From NCBI GenBank assembly GCA_003164275.1, contig PLSY01000430.1:1-60525 (forward strand): a DNA stretch of 60,525 nucleotides, written 5' to 3'. The DNA comes from Acidimicrobiaceae bacterium (GTDB taxonomy: Bacteria > Actinomycetota > Acidimicrobiia > Acidimicrobiales > RAAP-2). The notes beneath the pieces were generated by a model that saw nothing but the letters and a program-made list of their open reading frames with translations, had not been told where the DNA came from and ran no database searches. Shown piece after piece: positions 1 to 7,641 of the stretch. A program made the position numbers and the translations under genes. Position 1 is the first letter of the stretch. The number at the start of each line of letters is the position of its first letter.

Positions 1-508
1 GCCCCACGCCTGATCGAGAAGAGCCACCAATCCCCTGGCCGGTGACGCGCCTCGGTCATGGCAAGCCACCAGTGGACCTGATCCGCGGGAGGGGAGCGCA
101 TCACGCGGGTTACCGTTCGTGGGCGCTTTAGCGGACTGGGCAGCGCTGCACTGACTACCTCGCCAGGCTCAGGCAGATCACGATGTGTCATAGGCCCAGT
201 TCGGAAGATTAGGTTCGCTCACCTACGACTCGAGAGCGAGCACGTTCAGCCTTCGCCACGAGGTACGCATCGGCCCGCGACCAACATGGTGGCGCAGCCT
301 TGAGTGTGCAACTCGAGAGGTTGAGGAGCTCCTTCGTGCCGTGAACTTCAGCCATAGCCGGCTGGGATCTTCCGCCCTGGCCCCTACCGCCAGCCGAGGG
401 ACGCCCCGGGCATGGAAAACCAGCTGATTGCATGGGATCGGCGCACCTCCGAGCAGCCGACCACAGCGAACGCCATTCAGCAGGATGGAGCTCGTCGGCA
501 GCGACCTC
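1..508. other. No supported gene
   Basis: I found no recognisable protein, RNA or repeat in the first half kilobase. Open frames exist on both strands, but their translations are rich in Arg, Pro and Ser and match no family I know. They look like non-coding frames. A gene tail entering from the left edge cannot be excluded. Confidence 0.4.
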
Positions 509-895
509 CTATTGGTCGCCGGCGAACATCGCGGTGATCTGAGCCATATCGAAGTAATCACGCCATGCGCTGATCTTGCCGTTGCGCACCTCGAAGGTGC
601 CCATGACGGGCAGCGGAACCGTCGAGTCCCCGACCGTGAAGGTATCGATTCTCTCGGTCAGCACGACGTTGCCCCTGACGGCCAGGTGAACCGTCTCTAT
701 GACCAGGCTCTGGCACAGGGCAAAGAATCCTTCGATGAAGGCAACTGCCGCATCGACTCCGACTGCCGGCTCCATCGGCATGTTGTGGTACACCACATCA
801 TCAGCCAGAAAGGGGCGAAGAGACTCGGCGTCGTGTCGCTCGAACGCCGCACAGAAGTCACGCACCACCTGTTCAGCCTCGTCTTCGTTCGACAT
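509..895 (-). CDS. SnoaL-like / limonene-1,2-epoxide hydrolase-type protein
   Basis: A 128-aa cytoplasmic protein of the NTF2-like alpha+beta fold. It opens with a helix containing VVRDFCAAFERHDAESL, followed by FLADDVVYHNMPMEP and a closing WRDYFDMAQ strand, the pattern of SnoaL-like and epoxide-hydrolase-type members. The family includes enzymes and ligand-binding proteins, so no substrate can be named. The longest frame reaches 928, but ATG at 895 is preferred: it is preceded on the minus strand by GGGGGAGGGTC, a strong ribosome site, and the family normally begins just before the first helix. The gene stands alone. The upstream neighbour on the same strand is a small membrane protein about 250 bp away. 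Confidence 0.8.
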   Translation of the reverse strand: MSNEDEAEQVVRDFCAAFERHDAESLRPFLADDVVYHNMPMEPAVGVDAAVAFIEGFFALCQSLVIETVHLAVRGNVVLTERIDTFTVGDSTVPLPVMGTFEVRNGKISAWRDYFDMAQITAMFAGDQ

Positions 896-1146
896 GCTTG
901 ACCCTCCCCCGTCGCGCTTCTTCGCCACGCTAGCGAACCTCGCCGGGCGATGACGATCGAGATCAGTCGGTCAGCGCCTCTCCACACTGCCTACGATGCT
1001 CGGCTCCAGCAGAGAACGAACACCCACGCCGAGGTCTCCAGATCGCTCTCGGAGCCGGAGGCTTCGAGTTCGACGCACTTCCGCCACGTACTTGGTGGTT
1101 TCGGTGGACAGCGGGAAGCGGGCCACCGAGCCGTAGGCGACGCGAG

Positions 1147-1320
1147 TTAGCTCTCATCAGTGCCAGCACCGTCGTCAGGCGCTCGGTGGAAGAGCCGTCT
1201 CAATCGGGGCATGCGAGAGGACCACTCCCGCTCACCTGTTCCGGCCATCACGACTCCCAAGACAGCCACGATGATCATGATCACGATGAGGACACTGGCA
1301 ACGATGATCCAAACGGCCAT
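1147..1320 (-). CDS. Small single-pass membrane protein (57 aa)
   Basis: An unrecognised 57-aa protein. Residues about 3-25 are an unbroken hydrophobic helix (VWIIVASVLIVIMIIVAVLG), followed by a basic tail (RMPRLRRLFHR) and an acidic end, so a cytoplasmic C-terminus is expected by the positive-inside rule. Codon use is coding-like. No Shine-Dalgarno site is visible. TAGTGT lies six bases before the ATG and could be a -10 element for a leaderless message, but no convincing -35 is seen. Function unknown. Confidence 0.55.
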   Translation of the reverse strand: MAVWIIVASVLIVIMIIVAVLGVVMAGTGEREWSSRMPRLRRLFHRAPDDGAGTDES

Positions 1321-1454
1321 CGGGCCACACTAGCGATTGCCCTGAGGAGGCATCCCGGCCCGGTGATGACGTTCTGGAGGCAGTCTGGGCCGACGTCGAA
1401 GCCGTGGGAGCGTGCCGCCACGGAGTTCTCTAAAGACGACCGAGTAGGCGTGGC

Positions 1455-1711
1455 TATTTGAGACTTCTTCGATCGAACGGGACCTTGGTAGAAGTCGGTG
1501 CCCTGTTGGAGCCCGTGCCGTGCAGGCATTTTCGCTGCCCCATAACCACCGCAGTTTCGCCGGATCCTCGATCGGAGATACTCGTGAACCACAGGAGATG
1601 CGCATTTTCTGCGCAGAGCATGGGCTGGGATCTGAAATCGACGTCATCAGTGGCGATCAGATCGACATCGCCCATGCCCGCGTGATCGATGGCGAGGTCC
1701 GCTATCGGTAA
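1455..1711 (+). pseudogene. Remnant of a zinc-type alcohol dehydrogenase (C-terminus)
   Basis: The translation LRLLRSNGTLVEVGALLEPVP continues in the next frame as VQAFSLPHNHRSFAGSSIG and then EMRIFCAEHGLGSEIDVI, with VRYR at the end. This is the order of motifs in the last part of cinnamyl-alcohol-dehydrogenase-type NADP enzymes (YahK/AdhC group). One base is missing near 1515-1521 (CCGTGC where CCGGTGC would keep frame). The zinc-binding N-terminal two thirds and the first half of the Rossmann domain are absent, and the usual FVID tail is cut by a stop after VRYR. I read this as a decayed, truncated gene rather than a functional protein. Confidence 0.7.
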
Positions 1712-1797
1712 AAGCGACACCTGGCTTGGCGGCTATGAGAACGTGGGCCCCGCCACTCCCTACACTGTGTTCAACTCGATGCAGATGGGAGTCGGTA

Positions 1798-2352
1798 ATG
1801 GCGAATGAATGGGGGCCTCTATGGGCTCTGGTCGGAGAGTGGGAGAGCGATCGCGGGGGCCTCGACACCGCGTACTCGCACTCACAAGAAAAGGTCCTGG
1901 GTAGCCCCTATCGGGAAAAGCTCACGATGAAGCCCTTCGGCCCGGTCGACAACGGCGCCCAGCACCTCTACGGCCTCGACTACAAGAGCGCGATGTGGCG
2001 AAACGACGAGGAGAACCCCTTTCATACCGAGGTCGGCTATTGGCTGTGGGATGCAGCAACAGGGGAGATCATGAAGGGTTTTGTCGTCCCTCGTGGAATC
2101 ACTGCACTGGCCGGGGGCAGAGCGGCCGCCGATGCAGCCGAGTTCACATTAAAGGCCACAAAAGGCCAGGGCCACTACACCATCGGCGAAAATGAGTACC
2201 TGGCCATCAACGCCAGTACCTTGAGCTACGAGGTGACCATCACACTTGGTGACGACAGCTGGTCCTACGACGAAGTGACCGTCCTACGCATGAACGAGTT
2301 CGACGAGCCGTTCGCCCATACCGACCACAACACCTTGCGTCGGGTTAGCTGA
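1798..2352 (+). CDS. Nitrobindin-like / THAP4-type heme-binding beta-barrel protein
   Basis: A 184-aa protein of the fatty-acid-binding-like beta-barrel family (DUF1794/FABP-like, nitrobindin-related). It begins WGPLWALVGEWES, the hallmark first strand, and contains the internal pattern HTEVGYWLWDAATGEIM followed by alternating beta strands to LRRVS. Family members may bind heme or other hydrophobic ligands, but I cannot identify the axial histidine with confidence. The frame is open from 1726. ATG at 1798 is chosen because GGGAG lies seven bases upstream and the barrel starts there. A possible small membrane-protein gene follows in the same frame after the stop. Confidence 0.75.
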   Translation: MANEWGPLWALVGEWESDRGGLDTAYSHSQEKVLGSPYREKLTMKPFGPVDNGAQHLYGLDYKSAMWRNDEENPFHTEVGYWLWDAATGEIMKGFVVPRGITALAGGRAAADAAEFTLKATKGQGHYTIGENEYLAINASTLSYEVTITLGDDSWSYDEVTVLRMNEFDEPFAHTDHNTLRRVS

Positions 2353-2418
2353 GAACAACCCGACGGACAGCCGGACGGGTCCGATGGGACTGCTGTCGAC
2401 CGGGCTACCATCGACTCC

Positions 2419-2580
2419 GTGGTGCTACTCCCACTGTGCCTGATCGTCTGGCTCCGTCGCCGATTGCTCGTGCGGGCTGAGCAGCGCCAGCACGCCGAAC
2501 AGTGCATCACGGGCGCGGAAGAGATGCTTCGGGACCACCGGATCATCGCCGAGATGGAAGCTGACTTTCACCGGACTTGA
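2419..2580 (+). CDS. Possible small membrane protein, GTG start (53 aa)
   Basis: After the stop of the nitrobindin-like gene the same frame stays open to a TGA at 2580. Two consecutive GTG codons (2419, 2422) precede a hydrophobic segment VVLLPLCLIVWL, an RRR stop-transfer cluster, and a charged helix rich in Glu, Gln, Arg and His ending in EEMLRDHRIIAEMEADF. This resembles short one-pass actinobacterial proteins with a cytoplasmic coiled coil. There is no ATG and no clear ribosome site, so the start and the reality of the gene are uncertain. Confidence 0.4.
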   Translation: MVLLPLCLIVWLRRRLLVRAEQRQHAEQCITGAEEMLRDHRIIAEMEADFHRT

Positions 2581-2698
2581 GCACCGACTTGCATCGGACC
2601 TCCGAGGCTGGCGATCTGGGTGCCTTGGCTAGCCCGTGCCGCGCCGCGATCCGCTAGCTGACTCTCGTTGGGGATTAGCCTGCTGACGGAACCCCGGC

Positions 2699-3055
2699 AT
2701 GAGCAGCGAACCCGATCAAGAAGACCGAGAGCCCGACGTGCGGTTCACCTACGCGAACGAGCGGACCTTCCTCGCCTGGAACCGCACCGCTCTGGCACTG
2801 ATAGCCACAGGTGTCGCAGCGACGCAGCTTCTTCCCAATCTCCACATTGACGGAGGCCGACGGATACTCGGTCTGCCGCTGATCGCCCTGGGCGCCCTCG
2901 TGGCTGTCACCAGCTTCCACCATTGGAAATCCAACCAACGCTCCATGCGCCGAGGTGAGCCGCTTCAGCGCTCACCGATGCCTTTGATTCTTTCGATCGG
3001 AATCGGAGTGGTTGCCGTCATCGCCATCGTTCTCGCCTTTATTGGCAACGGTTAG
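2699..3055 (+). CDS. DUF202 (YidH-like) membrane protein
   Basis: A 118-aa inner-membrane protein. The diagnostic DUF202 opening is present: FTYANERTFLAWNRTALALIATG, with three predicted membrane helices (about residues 31-48, 57-75 and 95-115). The N-terminal acidic tail should be cytoplasmic. The family's biochemical role is unknown. It is followed after four bases by a second, divergent DUF202 gene, and the tandem pair is a recurrent actinobacterial arrangement. They probably form one transcript and may assemble together. Confidence 0.85.
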   Translation: MSSEPDQEDREPDVRFTYANERTFLAWNRTALALIATGVAATQLLPNLHIDGGRRILGLPLIALGALVAVTSFHHWKSNQRSMRRGEPLQRSPMPLILSIGIGVVAVIAIVLAFIGNG

Positions 3056-3059
3056 CGAC

Positions 3060-3401
3060 ATGCCAATGGTCGACGACGTCGAGGGACATCCATTGAGCGA
3101 GGGGCTGGCCCAAGAGCGCACAGAGCTGGCCTGGAGCAGGTCGGGGCTCGCCGTGCTCGCCACAGTAGCGATCATTATCCGTCACATCTGGCCACTGTCG
3201 GGCGATCGATCAGTCGTTGTGCTGGCTCTCATTGCCGTCGGGGCTGTGATCTGGGTCACGGCCTTACGCCTTGGAAGGCGAGCCCGGCTCGGAGCTAACG
3301 ACAATGGGCCACTTAGCAGGTCGACGTGTCGCATGTTGACGGTCGCCACCCTGACCCTGGCTCTCGCTGGCGCGGTAGCGGCCATTTTCCTTCCGGCCTG
3401 A
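3060..3401 (+). CDS. DUF202 membrane protein, second copy
   Basis: A 113-aa partner of the preceding gene, also with three membrane segments. The conserved entry motif is degenerate but clear: GLAQERTELAWSRSGLAVLA, where the family consensus is NERTFLAWxRT. The frame is open from 3012 inside the upstream gene. ATG at 3060 gives a normal family N-terminus and a four-base spacing to the upstream stop. A second ATG two codons further on is equally possible. No enzymatic residues are known for this family. Confidence 0.8.
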   Translation: MPMVDDVEGHPLSEGLAQERTELAWSRSGLAVLATVAIIIRHIWPLSGDRSVVVLALIAVGAVIWVTALRLGRRARLGANDNGPLSRSTCRMLTVATLTLALAGAVAAIFLPA

Positions 3402-3421
3402 AATCGCCCCTCCTGGTGCGG

Positions 3422-4162
3422 TTAGGACCGGGGAATCTGGACGATTCCGAGCAATTCTCGATGGTCGGTAATCCTGTGGTCGGGCACGCAGTCGAGGTGC
3501 TCCTTCGTACCCTGATCGGAATCGAACATGACGGTCCTCATGCCGGCCTGGCGAGCACCGTAGACATCTCGGTGCATGTCATTTCCGACGTAGAGGCTCT
3601 TTTCCGCGCTGCCACCCATCCCGTCCATGGCCAGTTGAAAGAGCCGCTGGTCCGGCTTTCTAAATCCATAGTCCCCCGAGACGATGATCGGATCGAAGAA
3701 CTGAAGCAACCCGACCTGGTGGAGTTCCCCACGGACATACGCGCTCTGAGCGTCGGTCACCAGGGCGAGGCGAACATGGGGTCGAAGGGTCTCCAGCATC
3801 TCACGGACGAAGGGGTAGAGCCGGAGTCGTCGCCGGGAGATCCCGCTGTACATCTCGGAGAGGAAGAGAGGTATCTGGGCCAGTTTCTCCTCCGGGAGCG
3901 ATCTCGTGAACTCGCTCGAGTTCTGCTCGACGATCGTCCGCCAGATAGCGACACTGTCAAACTCAGGGAACTCTTCGGGGCTTGACCGTAGTTGATCCTT
4001 CATCGTCTGGAAGTAGAGATCCCGGACCTCTTGGCGTCGGAGGTCTATGCCTTGGTAGGTCAAGAAGTGCCCGGCGGCACGGAAGCACTGTTCCATGTCG
4101 TCCTCGGTGAGGATCTCGATGAGCGTTCCATTGACGTCGAAGGCGATGGCCTCTATGTCCAT
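3422..4162 (-). CDS. HAD-superfamily hydrolase
   Basis: A 246-aa haloacid-dehalogenase-like hydrolase with a C1-type alpha-helical cap. Motif I is FDVNGTL (nucleophile Asp9, with Asn at the usual second Asp position). Motif II is LVTDAQS, motif III is the Lys in GFRKPDQRLF and motif IV is YVGNDMHRDVYGA. Phosphatase or dehalogenase-type chemistry on a small substrate is expected. The Asn at +2 is an atypical feature, since the second Asp is the general acid/base in phosphatases. It lies 62 bp downstream of an APH-like kinase on the same strand and is probably co-transcribed with it. Substrate unknown. Confidence 0.85.
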   Translation of the reverse strand: MDIEAIAFDVNGTLIEILTEDDMEQCFRAAGHFLTYQGIDLRRQEVRDLYFQTMKDQLRSSPEEFPEFDSVAIWRTIVEQNSSEFTRSLPEEKLAQIPLFLSEMYSGISRRRLRLYPFVREMLETLRPHVRLALVTDAQSAYVRGELHQVGLLQFFDPIIVSGDYGFRKPDQRLFQLAMDGMGGSAEKSLYVGNDMHRDVYGARQAGMRTVMFDSDQGTKEHLDCVPDHRITDHRELLGIVQIPRS

Positions 4163-4224
4163 GCTTATTGGTCACCATTCAGTGCTTGACGGTTAGAGGT
4201 GATATCAGTGGCCAACGGGTCCAA

Positions 4225-5250
4225 TCAGCTGGCCCGAAGGTGCCTCTTCGCCTGGGCTACCAGTCGGCTCCCGTAACCATGGCTTATGTAGCCGTTACGG
4301 GCGATGCGCAACAAATTGATGGCCATGTAGAAGGGAAGCCGAGACGTGATGGACTTGAAGGCCCGCTGGCGGTCGGGAAAGTGGCAACTGTACTCCCACA
4401 AGAAGTGCCCGATGAAGGGTTCGGCCCTATGGCGATCGCCGGTGGCGCTCATGAATGCGTGTTGGAGCTCGCCGGCGACCCGGCCCACGTCGAACATCCG
4501 ATCTCCACGCTTCATGCGCTCGAGGTCGATGGCCCCGACGTCAAGGCCATTCCCAAAGAGGAAGTTTGCCGGGGTGGCGTCACCGTGAAGCCAAACCTGT
4601 TGGTCCTCCCACATTCTCGGCCGCTCGCGCCACAGGTCCCGCAGCCACGAGAGCTCGTCGACATCCCACTGACCGATCCGGTGATCGCGCCGTAACCGCT
4701 CCCCCACTGCATCCAGATATTGGAGATCCGCGTCGAAGTTCACCGGGAATCCGTTAGCGGTGCGGTTGTGCATCGTGGCGAGAAAGTACCCAAGGGCCTT
4801 GAGTCGCCAGAAGAGATGCGCGTCATCGTGGTGATAGAGCGATCGGGCGATGGCGTGACTGAACTGCTCGCCCGTGTAGTACTCCACAGCAAGCACGCAG
4901 TTGATCTCTCGATCGACTCCGAGTGGACGAATCACGTGATGCGGTGAACCGACGAAGTCGTAGCCCCTGAGAGTCTTCAGACTCTCGTACTCATGGACTG
5001 CCATGGATGCCGCCCTGTCCTTGTCCCATCCAGCGTGAGGGCCGTAGAACTTGCAGATCATGCGAGCCCGACTGGCCTTTTCCTCATAGGCGTAGACCTC
5101 GTTGCTCCCCGACAGCCGGAAGACGCGATAGCAGGGCTGTCGCTCTCTTACCCCCAGCCGGTCAGAGATGATGTGGCTCAGAAAGCCGTGGAGACGGTCG
5201 TCTTGTGGGAGGCGTCCTACGTACTTGCCGGAAACCGGCGCTGGACCCAT
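4225..5250 (-). CDS. APH/ChoK-type phosphotransferase
   Basis: A 341-aa protein of the aminoglycoside-phosphotransferase/choline-kinase fold. The catalytic Brenner motif is clear (WLHGDATPANFLF), followed by the metal-binding AIDLERM. An ATP-site Lys is plausible in MICKFYGPH near residue 67. Proteins of this group phosphorylate small alcohols or sugars, so drug resistance should not be assumed. The first gene of a probable two-gene unit with the HAD hydrolase downstream, which suggests paired addition and removal of phosphate or repair of a shared metabolite. AAGGTGG lies ahead of the ATG. Confidence 0.8.
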   Translation of the reverse strand: MGPAPVSGKYVGRLPQDDRLHGFLSHIISDRLGVRERQPCYRVFRLSGSNEVYAYEEKASRARMICKFYGPHAGWDKDRAASMAVHEYESLKTLRGYDFVGSPHHVIRPLGVDREINCVLAVEYYTGEQFSHAIARSLYHHDDAHLFWRLKALGYFLATMHNRTANGFPVNFDADLQYLDAVGERLRRDHRIGQWDVDELSWLRDLWRERPRMWEDQQVWLHGDATPANFLFGNGLDVGAIDLERMKRGDRMFDVGRVAGELQHAFMSATGDRHRAEPFIGHFLWEYSCHFPDRQRAFKSITSRLPFYMAINLLRIARNGYISHGYGSRLVAQAKRHLRAS

Positions 5251-5555
5251 GGGAGGGTTGCCACCTTGGAATCAAGTGGCTGACGTGAACCAACTCGAAC
5301 CACCGGGCGGCAGACACCTCTGGTCGACTCCTTCAATGGGATCTCCTGGCTCTCGGCTGGGTCGGCCGTTCCAGGCTAGAAGTGCCGGGTTACGGCAGAG
5401 TTTCCCAACCGTTTCCCTAGTGTTTACCTTGTTGTCACACAACGGGATCGTGCACATGCCTCGAGTCAGCGTGTCGATCCAACTGAAGCTTGCTTACCGC
5501 TCCGCGACCGGCGAGACATAGAGGACCGCTCGACGGTCAGCGGCCGGGGGTGAGG
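5251..5555. other. Intergenic stretch, no gene seen
   Basis: About 300 bp upstream of the kinase gene and downstream of the CoA-transferase stop. It should contain the promoter of the kinase/HAD unit on the minus strand, but I cannot place -35 and -10 boxes with confidence. A short inverted repeat, GTTGT-CAC-ACAAC, is present near 5431-5443. Confidence 0.4.
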
Positions 5556-6737
5556 TCACAAGCGCAGGATCGCCGAGGTTGCCTCAAGCTCAGCGATCTC
5601 ATCGGCATCTAGACCTGCCCACTCCACCAGTACCTCTCGGTTATGGGCCCCCTGACCGGCAACCGGGCCGGTGGCTCCGATCGTCGCCCCATCTGAGCGC
5701 CAAGGCGCTCGTGGAACCTTGATGGCGGGGGCCACCTCAACGACCAAGGGCCGGAACTCAGCCCACTCCGTCTCGGCCAAGGAGGCAATGGAACGGACCT
5801 CGGCGACCAACATCGGCATCGACGCGACCATGGCCTCCAATGTGGCGAAGTCGGCGACCTGGCTGACGGCCAAAGCCAGGGCGAACACAGCTTCCTCGCG
5901 ATGATCGGCGATCGCCTCCACTGTGTCGAAGCGGGGGTCGGCTGCGATGGCCTCGTTTCCTAAGGCAGTCATCCACGGCCCGAAGAGACGTTCCGGGTTG
6001 CCGACCATCGCCACCGAGGTGCCATCTCGCAACGGGAGGACGAGCTGCTCCCAGATATCAAAGGGTCCCCATGGGCCTTCGTGACGCTGCAACTCGACCG
6101 CAGCCCATTCGTTCATGTAGACGAGCGCCTCCCCCATGGACACATCGAGGTGCTGCCCTTTGCCTGTACGAGATCGCTGGAACAGCGCTGTGGTGACGGC
6201 GTTCGCAGCCATGAGGGCCGGATAGGTATCCCCGTGGATCTGGACTTCTTGTTCAACCGGGCGGCCCCGCACTCGTCCGGCGAACTCGAGCATGCCCGCC
6301 TCGGCGTGAATCAGTGGGGCGTAGGCTTGGCGATCCCGCCATGGGCCGTGTTGCCCCCACCCGGTGATCGAGCAATAGATCAACATGGGGTTCCTGAGCC
6401 GGAGCACTTCGGAGCCCAGTCCGGCTCGGTCCAGCACCCCGGGGCGGAAATTCTCGATCACGACGTCGCAATGATCGGCCAAGCGGGCGATGAGATCTGT
6501 CGCCCCTGGCGCCTTCAGATCGATGCAGAGATTTCTCTTGCCCGCATTCATCTGGGCGAAGTACGCCGACACTCCACCGACCTGAGGTCCCACCGACCTG
6601 GTCACGTCACCTCCAGGAGGTTCGACCTTGACGACGTCAGCACCGAGATCGGCGAGGATCCTTCCGCACAGGGGGCCGGCCACGACCCGGGAAAGATCCA
6701 GCACCCGTATCCCCTCGAGTGGGGAACTCTGTGTCAG
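5556..6737 (-). CDS. CaiB/BaiF-family CoA-transferase (class III)
   Basis: A protein of about 393 aa that moves CoA between carboxylic acids through an aspartyl-CoA intermediate. The family opening PLEGIRVLDLSRVVAGPLCG is followed by LADLGADVVKVEPPGGD, and the middle section has YAQMNAGKRNL-like and ENFRPGVLDR motifs. The candidate catalytic Asp lies in QIHGDTYPALMAA. Length is normal. No ATG, GTG or TTG occurs in frame at the right place: only CTG at 6737 fits the homologous start, while GTG at 6704 would cut into the first strand. The frame stays open far upstream, but that part is antisense to the TIGR03084 gene and does not look coding. The divergent start codons would be only about 36 bp apart. 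Confidence 0.8.
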   Translation of the reverse strand: MTQSSPLEGIRVLDLSRVVAGPLCGRILADLGADVVKVEPPGGDVTRSVGPQVGGVSAYFAQMNAGKRNLCIDLKAPGATDLIARLADHCDVVIENFRPGVLDRAGLGSEVLRLRNPMLIYCSITGWGQHGPWRDRQAYAPLIHAEAGMLEFAGRVRGRPVEQEVQIHGDTYPALMAANAVTTALFQRSRTGKGQHLDVSMGEALVYMNEWAAVELQRHEGPWGPFDIWEQLVLPLRDGTSVAMVGNPERLFGPWMTALGNEAIAADPRFDTVEAIADHREEAVFALALAVSQVADFATLEAMVASMPMLVAEVRSIASLAETEWAEFRPLVVEVAPAIKVPRAPWRSDGATIGATGPVAGQGAHNREVLVEWAGLDADEIAELEATSAILRL

Positions 6738-6773
6738 GTCCGAGCTGATGGCGACACGGTAACGTCGGCTGAC

Positions 6774-7493
6774 GTGGACGTCCAGCTTCTCGCTGACCTG
6801 ATCGATGAACAAAGAGTCCTCGACGAGTTGCTGACCCAGGCATCGCCCGACAGCTGGTCCCGTGCGACGGCCGCCGACGGGTGGACTATCTACGACTCGG
6901 TCCGGCATCTCATAGTCTCCGATCAGGCCGCCATTGCTAGCCTGCGATTCGGACAAGATCCCCTGGACGGCGACGGACAGGGCCAGAGGGCGCCATGGCC
7001 CGATGGCCCCGAACTCCTTGACCTCTGGCGAGCGACCCGAGTCGATCTGCACTCCGCTCTGGCTGACCATGACGACAAGGACCGCGTGCCCTGGGGGGGC
7101 AGACTCATGGCCGTTCGTTCCCTTGCCACCGCCCGGCTGATGGAGTACTGGGCACATGGTCTCGACTGTTTCGCGGCACTGGGGATCGTCCCCGAGGACA
7201 CCGACCGACTCGTCCATATCTCCTGGCTGGGTTGGAAGACCCTTCCCTACGCCTTCATGGTGGCCGGGATCGATCCACCTGGGCCTCCCGGGACCCTCCG
7301 CCTCGAGCTCACGTCGCCGGCCGGCCGACTGTGGAGGATCGGTCCTGAAGAAGGGATGTCCTGCATCCGCGGCCAAGCGGGCGACTGGTGTCGACTGGTC
7401 ACCCACCGCGTCCGATCGGCCCCACCGACCCCACTCATCGGAGTCGGGGACCTGGCCGAGGCCAGCCTTGTTGTTGGTCGGGCCTTTTTATGA
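6774..7493 (+). CDS. TIGR03084-family DinB-like metal-dependent protein
   Basis: A 239-aa protein of the DinB/maleylpyruvate-isomerase fold. The N-terminal helix VDVQLLADLIDEQRVLDELL, then ATAADGWTIYDSVRHLIVSD with a metal-ligand His, then LMEYWAHGLDCFAALG with a second His, match the TIGR03084 group. Related proteins use a His triad with zinc and low-molecular-weight thiols such as mycothiol. The exact reaction is unknown. GTG at 6774 is the only canonical start at the expected point. It is divergent from a CoA-transferase, so a shared role in acyl-CoA metabolism is possible. Confidence 0.75.
   Translation: MDVQLLADLIDEQRVLDELLTQASPDSWSRATAADGWTIYDSVRHLIVSDQAAIASLRFGQDPLDGDGQGQRAPWPDGPELLDLWRATRVDLHSALADHDDKDRVPWGGRLMAVRSLATARLMEYWAHGLDCFAALGIVPEDTDRLVHISWLGWKTLPYAFMVAGIDPPGPPGTLRLELTSPAGRLWRIGPEEGMSCIRGQAGDWCRLVTHRVRSAPPTPLIGVGDLAEASLVVGRAFL
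7454..7489 (+). terminator. Probable intrinsic terminator overlapping the TIGR03084 3' end
   Basis: GGCCGA (7454-7459) can pair with TCGGGCC (7478-7484, one bulged G), directly followed by five T residues (7485-7489) just before the TGA. A smaller TGGCC-GA-GGCCA stem competes inside it. The stem plus T-run form suggests Rho-independent termination that uses coding sequence. Confidence 0.4.
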
Positions 7494-7641
7494 ACCCGCG
7501 GGGAAAATCTGACGGCACTCGCTCCGCACTTTATCATTTTGTCGACCTGCGAGCCTGTGCCCCCCGAGCGGTGGGAAGATGCCAGCGGATCCATCGTCGC
7601 AACTGTGACGAGATCCAGCAAACGAACAGAAGGGAGCGACG

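Noticed and set aside
951..1146. Minus-strand frame with GTG start encoding about 50 residues
   Set aside because: The translation is protein-like in places (TETTKYVAEVRRTR) but has no family match, ribosome site or coupling to a neighbour; not enough support.
5431..5443. GTTGT-CAC-ACAAC inverted repeat upstream of the kinase gene
   Set aside because: Only five base pairs, about 180 bp from the start codon, and no promoter boxes around it; too weak to call.
6738..7406. Long N-terminal extension of the CoA-transferase frame on the minus strand
   Set aside because: It is antisense to the TIGR03084 gene, lacks family similarity, and the CoA-transferase homology begins only at about 6720.
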